Of a DNA stretch of 64,000 nt, positions 1 to 9,621 are shown piece after piece (within the stretch, counting starts at the first letter, position 1; each line of letters opens with the position of its first letter). The position numbers were made by a program, and so were the translations under genes. Origin of the DNA: Aureobasidium sp. EXF-3400 (Eukaryota; Ascomycota; Dothideomycetes; Dothideales; Saccotheciaceae); NCBI GenBank assembly GCA_024195585.1, contig SWBL01000233.1, forward strand, positions 19,271-83,270. The letters run 5' to 3'. The notes under the pieces are model-generated. The model did no database searches and had not been told where the DNA came from. It was given only the letters and a program-made list of their open reading frames with translations.

Positions 1-2010
1 GGGTTTAACTTCCCAAGCCAATCCTTGGGGTTTAGCCATGAGTTTGCGGTAGGAGCCTGATAGAGATACATCTCTCCATTTCCTGCGCATGTCTTTGGGG
101 TTGAGTTTTCCGCCTTCTTCACTACCCATGTATTCGGAGTAGTAGGCGCCGAGTTCGTTGGCAGGGTACATGACGTCGAAGCCTGGGAGCGGCAACACCA
201 AGTCGAAGATTGTGTATTTGCCGCTGGAGGCTTCTTCGGGGGTGAGTGCGCGGGCGCGCTCGAATTTGTCTTCGAGGGAGGTGGCGGTGTCGTGGGCGGC
301 GGGGCGGACGATGATTTCGCCGCAGTCGTCGATGGTTTCTTCGTCGGGTTGGGCGTAGGCTTCTTTGTCTTTGTGTTCGTGGACGAGGACGAGGTCGCCG
401 GCTACTACTTTGTTGCCGTAGAGTTGGTAGCGGCGGCCGGCTACTGTGTTCCAGACTAGTGATTGGTAGGCGTGGACGTACATGAGACGGAGGTTGCGAG
501 GGATGTTTTGGAGAGCGCCTTGCCAGTCCTTTGCGCGTAGTAGGTCTCCTGATTTGCGATCGACCCAGCCCAAGTGTCTGATTAAAGCGTTTTCGGCTTG
601 GAAGCGACGGGGAAGTTTGTCGAGAGCGGCTCCTGACTTCTTTGTAGTCTTCCAGATATGTAGGGCCTCGGCGCGAGCAATGTCGTCGTGCGAGATCTTG
701 GTTGATGCCTGATCAGGGTTTGAGGCAGCTGCCAAAGCCTCGGGGCTGAAGGAGAGAATGTCTTCGACTGCGCTTTCCAGATCACCACGCAACATCTTTC
801 TACCGATGGTGTCTGTGGAGATGGCAAAGGTACCGAAACGCTGGAGACCGTAGTAGTTGATGAAACCGCGTTCTTGGAATTGCGAGACGGCATCACCAGT
901 GATCTTCTTTGCGTTCTCGAGCTGAGATGCTGCATCTCCTTGTTGGCCAGGGAAGGTGCAAACACGAAGAGTAATGGTGAACTCATTTCCGTAGAGGTCG
1001 CCCAGATCAAGGCCCTGGGGCATGTACTTGAAGCCACCGAGTCTGGCTTGTCTGAGGGTAGAGTTGACGCCCTGTAGACGGTCGGCGGCGATACGGTATG
1101 CGCTCACACGCTGAACAGTGACACCTCTGCGATCCTTTGTTCCGGCAAATTGGAAGTTTTTGACGTGTAGCTTGAGCTGACTGGCAATCCAGTAGAGCAC
1201 CTCCATGGTATCCTTGTTCTCCTTGTACAGAGTGAAGTGCAAATGTTCACCACCGAGCTCTTCCCAGCCGACCTTGCCCTTGGGACGGGCGTTCTTTCCT
1301 TTTGAACCAGGGAGAGCGCGAGCATTGATCTTGTTGGCTTGTGCAGCAATCTTGATGGCGATTGTGTTGTCGTCGTTGGTCATTGTGTCTACTCTGCCGT
1401 TGAAGATGCGACGGACGTTGATGTGAGCATCGGTGCGTGTCTGCTTGTCCTCGATAACGTTAGACTGCAGAGCGCCATGATCTCTAGTCTTGCGCTCTGG
1501 GCGTGCGATGGATTTTGCGTAGAGGTTGCAGATGTCGGTAGTTGTCTGTTCGCCAAAGATGGTCTTGAGTGTCTCAACGTCGGTGGGCGCAATCGAAGCA
1601 ATGGCTTCTTGGATGCGCTCCTTGACATCCAGCTCTGCATTGTCCGGCTTGGGCTGTTCTTCCTTCACAGGCTCAGGTTCGGCCTTGACGGGCTCAGCAG
1701 CCTTCTCCTTCTCTTCTTCTGCTTTTACATCCTTCTCGACTTTGTTGACAGCCTTCACGGCAGGTCCAGTCAATTCGTCCAGGTGGAAGACTGTGCCGTC
1801 TGTCGAAATCTCGTTGACCAGGAAATCTGTGTAGCGCTTCTTGACGACACCTCCGAAACCGGCAGCTTCCGATGCAAAGACAGTGATTCCAGCAGTCTTC
1901 TCCTGCTCCAATTGTGCTGCCACAGCGGCGTCAACTGCCGATAGCGAGGCTGGGGTCGAGTCCTCGGGACCTGTAAGGCGGACCTTCTTGCGCGGTTGTT
2001 CGTCAGACAT
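1..2010 (-). CDS. PUS7: Multisubstrate tRNA/mRNA pseudouridine synthase 7 (TruD family), C-terminus cut by window edge
   Basis: The frame is open for 670 codons from an ATG at 2010 to the window edge, with no intron visible. Pus7 converts uridine to pseudouridine in tRNAs, U2 snRNA and mRNAs. The catalytic TruD signature is at residues 289-300 (AGTKDRRGVTVQ), with the nucleophilic aspartate at D293. Other family blocks include the lead-in KRRYTDFLVNEIS-like segment near residues 57-70 and INYYGLQRFGT further on. A Lys/Glu-rich insertion at about 85-130 is common in fungal members. The N-terminus is basic (PRKKVR) and may direct nuclear import. Only the last part of the C-terminus is missing. 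The start was chosen because it is the first ATG and the frame is closed just upstream. Certainty about the family is high. Confidence 0.95.
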   Translation of the reverse strand, partial: MSDEQPRKKVRLTGPEDSTPASLSAVDAAVAAQLEQEKTAGITVFASEAAGFGGVVKKRYTDFLVNEISTDGTVFHLDELTGPAVKAVNKVEKDVKAEEEKEKAAEPVKAEPEPVKEEQPKPDNAELDVKERIQEAIASIAPTDVETLKTIFGEQTTTDICNLYAKSIARPERKTRDHGALQSNVIEDKQTRTDAHINVRRIFNGRVDTMTNDDNTIAIKIAAQANKINARALPGSKGKNARPKGKVGWEELGGEHLHFTLYKENKDTMEVLYWIASQLKLHVKNFQFAGTKDRRGVTVQRVSAYRIAADRLQGVNSTLRQARLGGFKYMPQGLDLGDLYGNEFTITLRVCTFPGQQGDAASQLENAKKITGDAVSQFQERGFINYYGLQRFGTFAISTDTIGRKMLRGDLESAVEDILSFSPEALAAASNPDQASTKISHDDIARAEALHIWKTTKKSGAALDKLPRRFQAENALIRHLGWVDRKSGDLLRAKDWQGALQNIPRNLRLMYVHAYQSLVWNTVAGRRYQLYGNKVVAGDLVLVHEHKDKEAYAQPDEETIDDCGEIIVRPAAHDTATSLEDKFERARALTPEEASSGKYTIFDLVLPLPGFDVMYPANELGAYYSEYMGSEEGGKLNPKDMRRKWRDVSLSGSYRKLMAKPQGLAWEVKP

Positions 2011-2736
2011 AGTGGTGGATTATGGACAATTGGCGACCTGAAATTCCGGTATAAGAAGTGGTAGATATGGCCGAAATATCTACTTGATTAATAGACTCGA
2101 GTGGTCGAGGACGAAAGCGAGATGGTACTTTTTTCGGGGTTTGCTCTGTTTGTCTTTGATGACGGCAGGCACTCCGCCCGTGCCATCTCAACTCCACCTC
2201 TCAGTTCTCTCGAGTCTCTCCTCGTTGTGCAGCACTTCAGTTCGTAGTTGAGACACACGAACCTGGCATCTCTCTCGGTGCTCCGAAATTTTTGGTACCG
2301 CTGGAGAGGGTTGCTTTCAACATGCTTTCGAGTCTCTTCGTGGCTCCTAAAACTGCCATCCTTCCTTCTCGCTGAACCTTTCTCTGCAATGATCATCAGG
2401 TCTGCGTTCAATAGTACTTTGTTTGCGGGTCGTAAAGCTACAGGTGAATCGAGCGTCCGTAGTCCAATTGGAATGGGTAAGTTTTTTGTGCTTCTCGTGT
2501 TAGTGACGGAATCGAGGCGTTCGCGGACAATTTGACTACCTCCATTTCCATTCACTTTTACGGAAAATCCAACTATTCCCATTTCCACTCACTTTCTCAC
2601 TCTCACGGAAAATTGACTAGCTCCCTCTTCTATCAAATCTTTCTCCTACGCATCTTTCTTCTTCCTCACACTTTCTAAACTTCTTCCATAACATATCAAT
2701 ACCAGCAATCGCCGCCATCTCTGGCGCGATCTCGCC
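2011..2736. promoter_or_regulatory. Divergent intergenic region between PUS7 and the DUF7918-like gene
   Basis: This 726-bp spacer lies between two outward-facing start codons and must hold both promoters. The half nearest the right-hand gene is pyrimidine-rich and contains the imperfect tandem units described at 2524-2640. No supported ORF was seen; open frames on both strands here lack family resemblance. Confidence 0.6.
2524..2640 (+). repeat. Three imperfect tandem units in the 5' region of the DUF7918-like gene
   Basis: Three units begin with CGGA(A/C)AAT at 2524, 2561 and 2606. Each continues through a (T)TGACTA(C/G)CTCC-like or AACTATTCC step into a pyrimidine-rich stretch (ATTTCCAYTCACTTT). 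Unit spacing is 37 and 45 bp. They sit 100-210 bp upstream of the start codon, so they are in the promoter or 5' UTR. Their function is unknown. Confidence 0.6.
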
Positions 2737-4518
2737 ATGCCCTCTCTCAAACAGCTCACCTGCTCCATCGAACTAGGCAGCACACACACCAAAGTCGTCG
2801 AATATGGCAAAGACTACGGCGACGGCCATGTCACTAGCTACATCGCAGTGCCTAGCGAAGAAGTAAACTTCAGTCTTCACCTCACTTCTCAAGGTTACAT
2901 TGCGCCTGGCCTTGCCATGTTTGTGTACATGGATGGTCAATATCAGTGCAATCGCAACAGACGCGGACTCAAGGTCCCTGCCAAGGGTGTTCCTGATGAG
3001 CAAGTCGAAGTTGATCTGCGCGTCAGGCAGAAGGAATCGAAGCAGGCGGACGGAAGTTTCTTGGGAAGGGATTGGACCTTCCACGGCCTGAACTTGGTGT
3101 CTGCTGACAAGGTTGATGAGACTAACGACGTCTTTCTTGACAACTTGGGCACCATCGAGGTCATCGTCTTGCGCTGCAAGGATGCTCCTCTGCCACCGCC
3201 TAGCGCGCCCGTCAACAGAGAGAGCTCGTCTCGTCCTGCCAGCAAGCCGGCATCTAAACACTCCACAGCTCACCAGGAACAGAAGGCGCCATCCAAACCT
3301 TCTTCATCCAGTCACAAACATAAGGAACCATCCGCAAAGGCCAAAGAGTCTTCCAAGGCACCTTCCAAACCTGCATCAGCCAAGCCCGCATCAGTCAAAC
3401 CCGCAACTGCCAAGGAGAGCTCGATTGGTGGTATGTTTGGCCTCTTCGACGGCTCCTCAGACGAACCAGACCACCATGGTGTAAACCCCAAGTCCTACTG
3501 GAGCGACTGGAACAAGCGCCCTACAATCCCTTCCTCCCGTCCCACTCGCAACCTTTACCTTGCCCCTGAAGAACCCCTTCCTCTGGTTCCCAAGCAAGCC
3601 GCTCGCGCCAAACATGTCGAGCATCAAGTCAAGACCGGCAAGGGAGCTCAATACCTGCATCTGTGCGCACGTCCCGAGTACCTGGACAGTATGAAGCAGC
3701 CATATGCAGTGTTTACCTTCAGATACCGTAGCAAGAGATTCATTGAGAAGAAATTCAAGATCGAGATCAAGGAAGAAGGAAAGGCTCTCAAGGCCAAGTT
3801 GGCGGATATGTCAAGGGACGAATTGGCTGAGGAGTTGTTCAGACTGCGTGTAAGTTACATCGCTACTCAGTGCATGGAGAAGGTTGCTGATGGTAAGCAG
3901 ATGGCAAAAGAGAGCAGCAGCACTAAGTACAGCAAGGAAAAGGCACCCAGTGCTGCAAAGGAAGCCCAAGTTGAAGCGCTCACCAACAGCAAAACACCCT
4001 CAGTCGCCAAATCCAAAGCCTCAAAGGCAGCTGCCGCGCCCGCTCAAACCTGGGACGCACCTGCAGTCGTCGGAGACTGGGCCAATCCTCCCGCTCCCAA
4101 CTGGGATAACACCGTAGACCCCAAGCCCGCCTCAAAGACTCCCTCAAAGGCTGCATCGAAGACACCGTCAAAGGCCGCTTCCCAAACCGCTTCTCAAAAA
4201 GCAAATCAAGCACCAGGATCTTATCCAACTTCTGAATCCAGCCATCATACTGCTAGCAACGCTGCTGCAGCCGCAGCTTCCAGCCACCACACCGCCAGCA
4301 ATGCCGCAAAGAGTGCCACCAAGAAATCTGCATCGAAGAAATCGAACAAGGATGATGCTGTCGCCGCTGATGCTGCAGCCGGCGCAGAGCAACCCACTGC
4401 CGATGGTGGTGGTGCAGAGTGGAATCAAACACAACAAGACAACAACATTTGGAATGCTGCTCCTGCAGGCAATGATGCTTGGGGTGGAGGAGCTCCTGCT
4501 GGTGATGTGAAATGGTAA
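2737..4518 (+). CDS. DUF7918-like fungal protein with Ala/Ser/Pro/Lys-rich repeats
   Basis: This is a single-exon gene of 593 codons. Residues 1-155 resemble the fungal DUF7918 fold from memory: MPSLKQLTC start, GYIAPGLAMFV, DGQYQCNRNR, GRDWTFHGL and IEVIVLRCKD. A low-complexity linker at about 160-230 follows, built of KPAS/KPSS/KEPS repeats. A second ordered part lies at about 235-385, including LHLCARPEYL and FTFRYRSKRF, and ends in a charged helix. The C-terminal 200 residues are again repeats of SK(T/A)PSKAA and SSHHTASNAA type, finishing with a Trp/Gly/Asn-rich tail. The repeats are lysine-rich and probably disordered, which suggests nucleic-acid or protein binding, but no function is known. 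A GTAAGT at 3850 would give only a 24-nt intron, so I kept the frame continuous. Confidence 0.85.
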   Translation: MPSLKQLTCSIELGSTHTKVVEYGKDYGDGHVTSYIAVPSEEVNFSLHLTSQGYIAPGLAMFVYMDGQYQCNRNRRGLKVPAKGVPDEQVEVDLRVRQKESKQADGSFLGRDWTFHGLNLVSADKVDETNDVFLDNLGTIEVIVLRCKDAPLPPPSAPVNRESSSRPASKPASKHSTAHQEQKAPSKPSSSSHKHKEPSAKAKESSKAPSKPASAKPASVKPATAKESSIGGMFGLFDGSSDEPDHHGVNPKSYWSDWNKRPTIPSSRPTRNLYLAPEEPLPLVPKQAARAKHVEHQVKTGKGAQYLHLCARPEYLDSMKQPYAVFTFRYRSKRFIEKKFKIEIKEEGKALKAKLADMSRDELAEELFRLRVSYIATQCMEKVADGKQMAKESSSTKYSKEKAPSAAKEAQVEALTNSKTPSVAKSKASKAAAAPAQTWDAPAVVGDWANPPAPNWDNTVDPKPASKTPSKAASKTPSKAASQTASQKANQAPGSYPTSESSHHTASNAAAAAASSHHTASNAAKSATKKSASKKSNKDDAVAADAAAGAEQPTADGGGAEWNQTQQDNNIWNAAPAGNDAWGGGAPAGDVKW

Positions 4519-4734
4519 ATTCTTCCTCCCTTCCTTTTTTCCACAAGGACAAACAAACAGACAAAAACGAATGCAAGAGGTCGAAAGTACCACAACCAAA
4601 CACAGTGAGAACAGAAGAAAGGAAGTGGATTTGGCTGACGAAGTTTCTACGCGAAAAGGGATCATGCACGTATCATCATCACAATCATCGGTTTCGCTGT
4701 CGCTGTTGCAATCTCCGTAGTTGCATACCATTGA

Positions 4735-5106
4735 ATCAAAAGCTACTTGCTCAAAGCCGTTACTCTGTTCCTGATTCTCAAATCTTGGATCCTTGCTCCT
4801 TTCGCTTGGACTAAGAGACTCTGGCTCAGTATCACCGATCTGCGATGGATGGTTGCTCCTTTTGCTTGGGTGTGGGCTTGCATCAAGAAAGGTTTGCTTT
4901 GGGTCTTGGGACTGGTCGAGAAGGTCAAGATTGGCAAGCCGAAGTTTCCAGATTTTGACGTGTGGAGGATGGAACGATTCAAGAGACCTGAGTGGCTGTC
5001 GTGGCCTCACTGGAGCTTCAAGCTCCCCGGTGTTGTCAAGGATGGGTATGAGGTCTTTGCGCCTGATGGTGTACAGGCAGTGGAAGAGGTTCTTGAGGAG
5101 CTTTGA
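4735..5106 (+). CDS. Possible small Trp-rich hydrophobic ORF, model incomplete
   Basis: The frame is open for about 123 codons after an in-frame TGA at 4732-4734 and has no ATG at its beginning. The peptide is rich in Trp and aliphatic residues in its first half, including two copies of APFAW, and has a charged C-terminus. Immediately upstream of the TGA the same frame encodes another hydrophobic run (from 4669, containing IIGFAVAVAISVVAYH). The whole reads like a membrane protein broken by one stop, or a gene whose splicing I could not resolve. It lies 3' of the DUF7918-like gene and tail to tail with PXMP4. It could also be non-coding. Confidence 0.3.
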   Translation: MKSYLLKAVTLFLILKSWILAPFAWTKRLWLSITDLRWMVAPFAWVWACIKKGLLWVLGLVEKVKIGKPKFPDFDVWRMERFKRPEWLSWPHWSFKLPGVVKDGYEVFAPDGVQAVEEVLEEL

Positions 5107-5238
5107 GCACAACGCTCTCGCTGGTCTCGCTCGGAGATCTCATGGAGATGGTAGTGCCACAGTAACAAGAGTGGCCTTTTTCGTAAAGTCGTAAAGTAAA
5201 TGCAGCATTCCATGCCTGCTTCCTTCTTCAATTCCTCC

Positions 5239-6042
5239 TCATTTGTTATGCACCAAGAAGTTCCTGAACGAATCCCAATGATCGGCATTATCGTACCTGT
5301 CAAACAAATTAGCAAAACCCCTTCCAGCCATAGAAACAGCAGCAAAACCCACAAATAAGTCATCGAACTCCTCAAACTCGGCTGCAGCATATCAGGATAA
5401 AACCTAAACAACCACATCACACAAGCCCAACTCAAACTCGCAAACACCGGCCAAGCATGTTTCCTAACCAACTCTCTATTCTTATCCGACAGCCCCACAA
5501 TTCCCATTCCACCTCTACCTCCATATTTACCTCCTAGTAGTGTATTGTCACCTCTGGGTTGCACAGCCAGAGATGCAGCAGCGAGTACCACTCTCGCAGC
5601 CACGTAAATGACAATCTGTTGATTAACACTGCTTCTGCTGCGACCGAAGACCCACCAACCTCCCATGGCACCAGCGATGAAAGAATCAGAGGATAATTCT
5701 TTGCCTTGGGGGCGTATGCTTTTTTGCGCCAGCATCAAGAATTTGTAGAGGAAGGCAAAGGTTGCTAGGTTGCGGGCATGTTGTTTTGTGGCTTTGAGGA
5801 CGGAGGAGAGTTTGGAGGATAGAGGGCCAGAACGGAAGAGGAGAATCATGACTAGAGCGTGTGGGAAGCGGACTTTTGTGCCGTAGACGAGGCCATTGCG
5901 GAGGGCTTTTAGGAGGGAGAGGGGTGGTTGGTAGGCAGGGTTCAGGAGGATGCGGGTTGCCGTTGCCTGTGGAGTGTGGTTAGTGATGTGGTAGAGAGGT
6001 AGGTGGTGGAGAGGAGCAGACTTGGAGGGCTGAAATGTCCAT
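5239..6042 (-). CDS. PXMP4: Peroxisomal membrane protein 4 (PMP24/PXMP4, Tim17/22/23 superfamily)
   Basis: The model has three exons: 6022-6042, 5353-5966 and 5239-5296. Introns are 55 nt (5967-6021, branch CTAAC, weak donor GTCTGC) and 56 nt (5297-5352). The product is 230 aa. Family hallmarks are NPAYQPPLSLLKALRNG near the N-terminus, VRFPHALVM, the GGWWVFG block of the Tim17-like domain, RFYPDMLQPSL, and the typical end MTYLYDNADHW...VHNK, which appears only after removal of the second intron. The protein is a polytopic integral membrane protein of peroxisomes with unknown biochemical role. The 7-codon first exon (MDISALQ) is inferred from frame and branch-site quality; the next in-frame ATG would lose conserved sequence. 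Confidence 0.88.
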
Positions 6043-6562
6043 CTTGAGTAGTGTTTGGCAGGTGTGTCGTGTGAGGGTGTTCAAGTGGTGCTGTTCAGCT
6101 TTCAGGTGGATGCAGTATTCGTTGCTGTCGTCGAGGCTCAAGGAGCAGAAGTCGAGTTGGTAGAATGGAAAGTTGCGGTGGTCTAGGTCAAGTAGAAGCA
6201 GCTGATCATTGTCTTCAAGCTCTCATGTGTCCTTTGACATCTGAAGGGCCAGCCGAGGGACGCTTGCCGGCTCTCGAAAACATTCCAATAGCCTCGGTAC
6301 ATGTATACCCCGGACTTCTTGGCCCATGACGTCGACAGATCTCGCATGTGATTGCTCAAACTCTAATGCTTTGAACCTCTTCTCCTTCAACATCACGCAG
6401 TATTGAAGTCGAACAGCAAACATGGTGTTGTCTGGCCTTTAAGATATACTAATATTGGGTTATGTCAGTCTATGGCTCTATAAGATCGGAGCACAACATC
6501 AACTTCTTTGCAGACATGGTGCAGAGGAGTGTGCAGAAAATGTTTGGACGGTAGGTATTTAT
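6043..6562. other. Intergenic region upstream of PXMP4
   Basis: This 520-bp stretch lies upstream of PXMP4 and downstream of the coiled-coil gene on the same strand. A 66-codon minus-strand ORF at 6223-6423 has no recognisable feature. I see nothing else. Confidence 0.5.
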
Positions 6563-7268
6563 CTACTGCGACAAGCTCGTAGCAGCAGCAGCAATCATTT
6601 GCTCCAGAGCGGCCACTCGCTTCGAGAGATCCTGTCTGACAACAACCTCGTCGGCCAACTTCTGGTGAAGGACCGCGACCTCGCTGTAATGCTTCTCCTG
6701 CTGAGTCTTGAGTACCTCCTGTTGGGTTTCAAGCTCCGCCACACGGTTGAGAAGTGCAGTGGCAGTAGCATCGGGTGCCTATTGCAGATAGGTCAGTCGC
6801 TGTAGAAGATACTCAAGCAGAAAAACTCACTTCTTCTTCTTCTTCTTCTTCCTCGTCCTCCTTTGGATTGGCATCGCACCCACCATGGCCTTTCAATCTG
6901 CAGAAGGCGCAGGCAAGGCTCTGACCTTCCGTGCGCTCAGCATAAACACGACACTTCCTCTTAGGTTCCTTTTTCTTCTTGTCCCAGCACTGCTTGCAAT
7001 GGCCGGCAGGAGCATCCTTGCCAAAGTTCGAAAGCATAATAGCATTGGCATCGTGATATTTGCGCAGAGTGTTTAGAGCAGTGGTGGCCTTGGTCTTGTT
7101 GTTGCCGGAGGCATCTGCGAGCATCTCGTTCCAGCGGACGGTGGTGACAGACCACCACTCTTGCTCGATTGTAGGTCTCTGAAAACCCGCGATGGCGGCG
7201 GGAAGGTTATCGGTGGACAGACCGGCGCGAGTGGTGGGGCCGCGAACCCTGGTGGTAGAAGTATTCAT
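6563..7268 (-). CDS. Cys-rich zinc-binding-like protein with poly-Glu tract and C-terminal coiled coil
   Basis: Two exons (6831-7268 and 6563-6778) flank a 52-nt intron (GTGAGT...TAG) and encode 217 aa. The middle of the protein has cysteines in pairs (CKQC, then KCRVY, then CAFC and GGC), which suggests a small zinc-binding fold seen in uncharacterised fungal proteins. A run of nine or more Glu encoded by GAA/GAG repeats sits exactly at the exon junction. Exon 2 is a heptad-rich coiled coil (LLNRVAELETQQEVLKTQ onward) ending ATSLSQ. The family is not known to me; nuclear protein interaction is a guess. The splice is supported because it joins an acidic tract to a strongly helical coding stretch in frame. 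Confidence 0.75.
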
Positions 7269-7681
7269 TGTTATGGCGAGGTTGAGCGACGGTGAGGTTG
7301 ATGGTACGTGCCGAGTTCACAACAAAAAGTAAACAAAGCTATCAGTGAAAGGATTCTACGGTGGGCGCTTAAGGCGAGATAGAAGATACAGAAATTGGTA
7401 TTCCCGCGAATTTACAAAATAAGAACGTAACAAAGTTGATGATTCGCGAAACGCTAAAGATCAGAATAGTTGCGGAGTTGTCATTCTAGCCGATCAAATG
7501 ATCCTGACATCGTGATACATTACTGGAGTTCAACTGGAAACTCGAAATTGCTGCTTCGTTCTAGGGCTTCTGCCGAGGACTTCTACATACACCGAGGCTT
7601 CTAATCGAGAGATATCCCTCAATCCTCATGTCCTCTACACCGAATTGGTCCCCATATCGTCGACGGTGAAGAGTGGAGCGA
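7269..7681. other. Intergenic region
   Basis: This 413-bp region lies downstream of the MYND pseudogene candidate and contains the promoter of the coiled-coil gene, which starts at 7268. No ORF or RNA gene is supported. Confidence 0.5.
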
Positions 7682-8993
7682 TCATTCCTCCACGTCACTC
7701 TCTTGCACATCGTTGATCTCGTTACCAGGGATTTCATTGCCGTTGTTGTTGTCGTTGTCGCTGACTGTGGTATCCCTGCTGTCGCTAGGCAATTCATCCG
7801 TTGTTGTAACCTCATTGTCGATGATGTCTGCCATCTCTCCGTCTTCTCTGTCTTCTGTGTCCTCGTCTCTCAGTCTGGCGTCACTGTACGCAAGCAAGTT
7901 CTGCTCGGTGATGAGTCTGAAGACGTTTTCTGCGTTTGTAGCTTGGGCGATCGGTCACGTGTGGTAGCCTACCACGGTCTACACGTTTACATGTTGTCCT
8001 TGCCTGTTTGAACAGCGGGAGAAGAACGTTGTTTAACCAATGACACATGGTCTCCACGTACTGGACGTCAAGCGGTTTCCTGTCCTCGCGCACGACGATG
8101 ACGTTTCCAGTATTGGTATTTTGAATATGGTGACCGAAAACTTGCTTATCGGTATCGCAAGGAATTGATAGGAGTCTTGCTATGGGATTATTTTGGTCGA
8201 GGCCAGAGAGATCAGGGTTTCCCGTATAAGATTCTGGTTTGTCCTGTAACACTATGCCGGTGTGTTGAGTAAGAAAAGTTGCATTTCGATCTCCAGGTTG
8301 TCTCCAAGGGGCGTCTTCCATCGTACCTCTGAGATCGTAGCTCTTAATTGTCACTGCCTCAAAACGTGGCGCGTGGCGTTCTTTCACAACCCCATCGCAG
8401 TTGATACGCACACCACGGACGCCTCGGAATGCACTCAGAATTTTGTTGAAGACTGACGTCCCCATGTCTACAGGTCGGTCTTTAGCGTTCTTTACGAATG
8501 CGATGACAGGTCCCCTCCAAGAAGTGTCTCCAGTCAGAGTTTCAATACACCGATTGACCTCCAAATTCGCAGAGGGCATGTCCTCCTGCTCCGGAGCACT
8601 AATGTGGATGTACTGGCATAAGGGGGTGTGAAGCGAGGTATCTGTGAAGCGACTGTCGTATGTGTTGTAGTCGCAAGAGCAGGTAGACGAACAACCATTG
8701 ACTCGTAGACAGCTTTTCTTTGAGAGAATTATACCATTCCATTGCGGCCACTTGCGTTGACCCGCAAGCCTTGTGAACTCGGGCTCTGTACCGTTCACCG
8801 GGAAGAGGAGTGCCAACACCTTTCCTGGATAAGGGCCTCTTTCAAGCAGCCCAAATTTCTGGCAGATGAGCTTGTGATTTGGCAAGTCGTCCAGTCAGTG
8901 AGAGCGACCACAGTAGTGAATATCGCTGCAGCCTACACAAAGATTGCCCGGGAGAGGACAAACAGCGCATACATTGTCTACGCTGCGTTCCAT
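7682..8993 (-). pseudogene. MYND zinc-finger protein interrupted by an in-frame UGA inside the finger
   Basis: From ATG 8993 the frame reads a MYND start (C9-x2-C12, C19-x2-C22, YC28). It then shows His32 where the sixth zinc ligand should be Cys, a TGA at codon 33 (8895-8897), and Leu in place of the usual Trp. The same frame resumes with LPNHKLIC, the normal end of the finger. It runs through a core shared with the two intact MYND genes in this window (a PV...PEF stretch, RGPVIAF, GNVIVVREDRKPL). A 49-nt intron (7942-7990, GTAAAC...AAG) leads to an acidic Asp/Glu/Asn-rich tail ending at 7682. Total length would be 420 codons. Most likely this is a recently disabled paralogue. Alternatives are programmed UGA readthrough (the next codon is CUG) or a sequencing error, though the altered ligand and Trp argue for decay. 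Confidence 0.72.
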
Positions 8994-9621
8994 GTCGGCG
9001 AAAGATACTGTAGGTATCTGATGGCGAGGTGACAGACTCAAATACCCGAGAAGTAAGAAGGGAGACCAGAGTCGTGTAGAGTTCGCTGTCCAATAAGGAA
9101 TCTGTTTGGCTGATCAGTCACCTGCAAAGATATCATCAGCGGATGATCCACTCACGCGTTATTTGATAGCTAGAAGGTAGAGCTGAGTTCAAGTGTGCTG
9201 ATGTCCAGGACTGCGAAGTTCGGGACGAAAACGCTGAATGCTGGTGATAATAAGAATTGCAATTGAGATACTTTGTTGTTGTATCAATGGTATTGAAGGA
9301 GTCAAGTAATGGTCGGGAGGAATCGTGTAAGAAGAGATGGAAGGTCGGGGCTGGCTTCGATCAGCCAAAGGCAATAGACGCAGGAGCGAGCGAGAAAGAA
9401 ATTCGGAAAGCGCGATGATGGAAGCGACTGCGGTATAGACATCCATCTGCTCCTATCAATATGAGTGTTCCCAGCGAGCAGACAAAAACGAAAACTTGAC
9501 AAACAAAAAAGATTGTCAAACAGGGTATCAAACTAGGTAGCAACACCTTTTCTACTCCTCTCCAATGCACTTCAACCAACCCTTTCTCCCCAGACTTCTC
9601 CAAGTCCATCCATCTTGCATC
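8994..9621. other. Intergenic region between RPA12 and the MYND pseudogene
   Basis: This 628-bp region has several minus-strand open frames (9189-9609), but none shows domain or splice support. It contains the 3' UTR of RPA12 and the presumed promoter of the MYND gene. Confidence 0.5.

Noticed and set aside
3850..3873. GTAAGT...CAG inside the DUF7918-like frame
   Set aside because: It would be a 24-nt intron, far below the minimum size, and the unspliced frame continues well.
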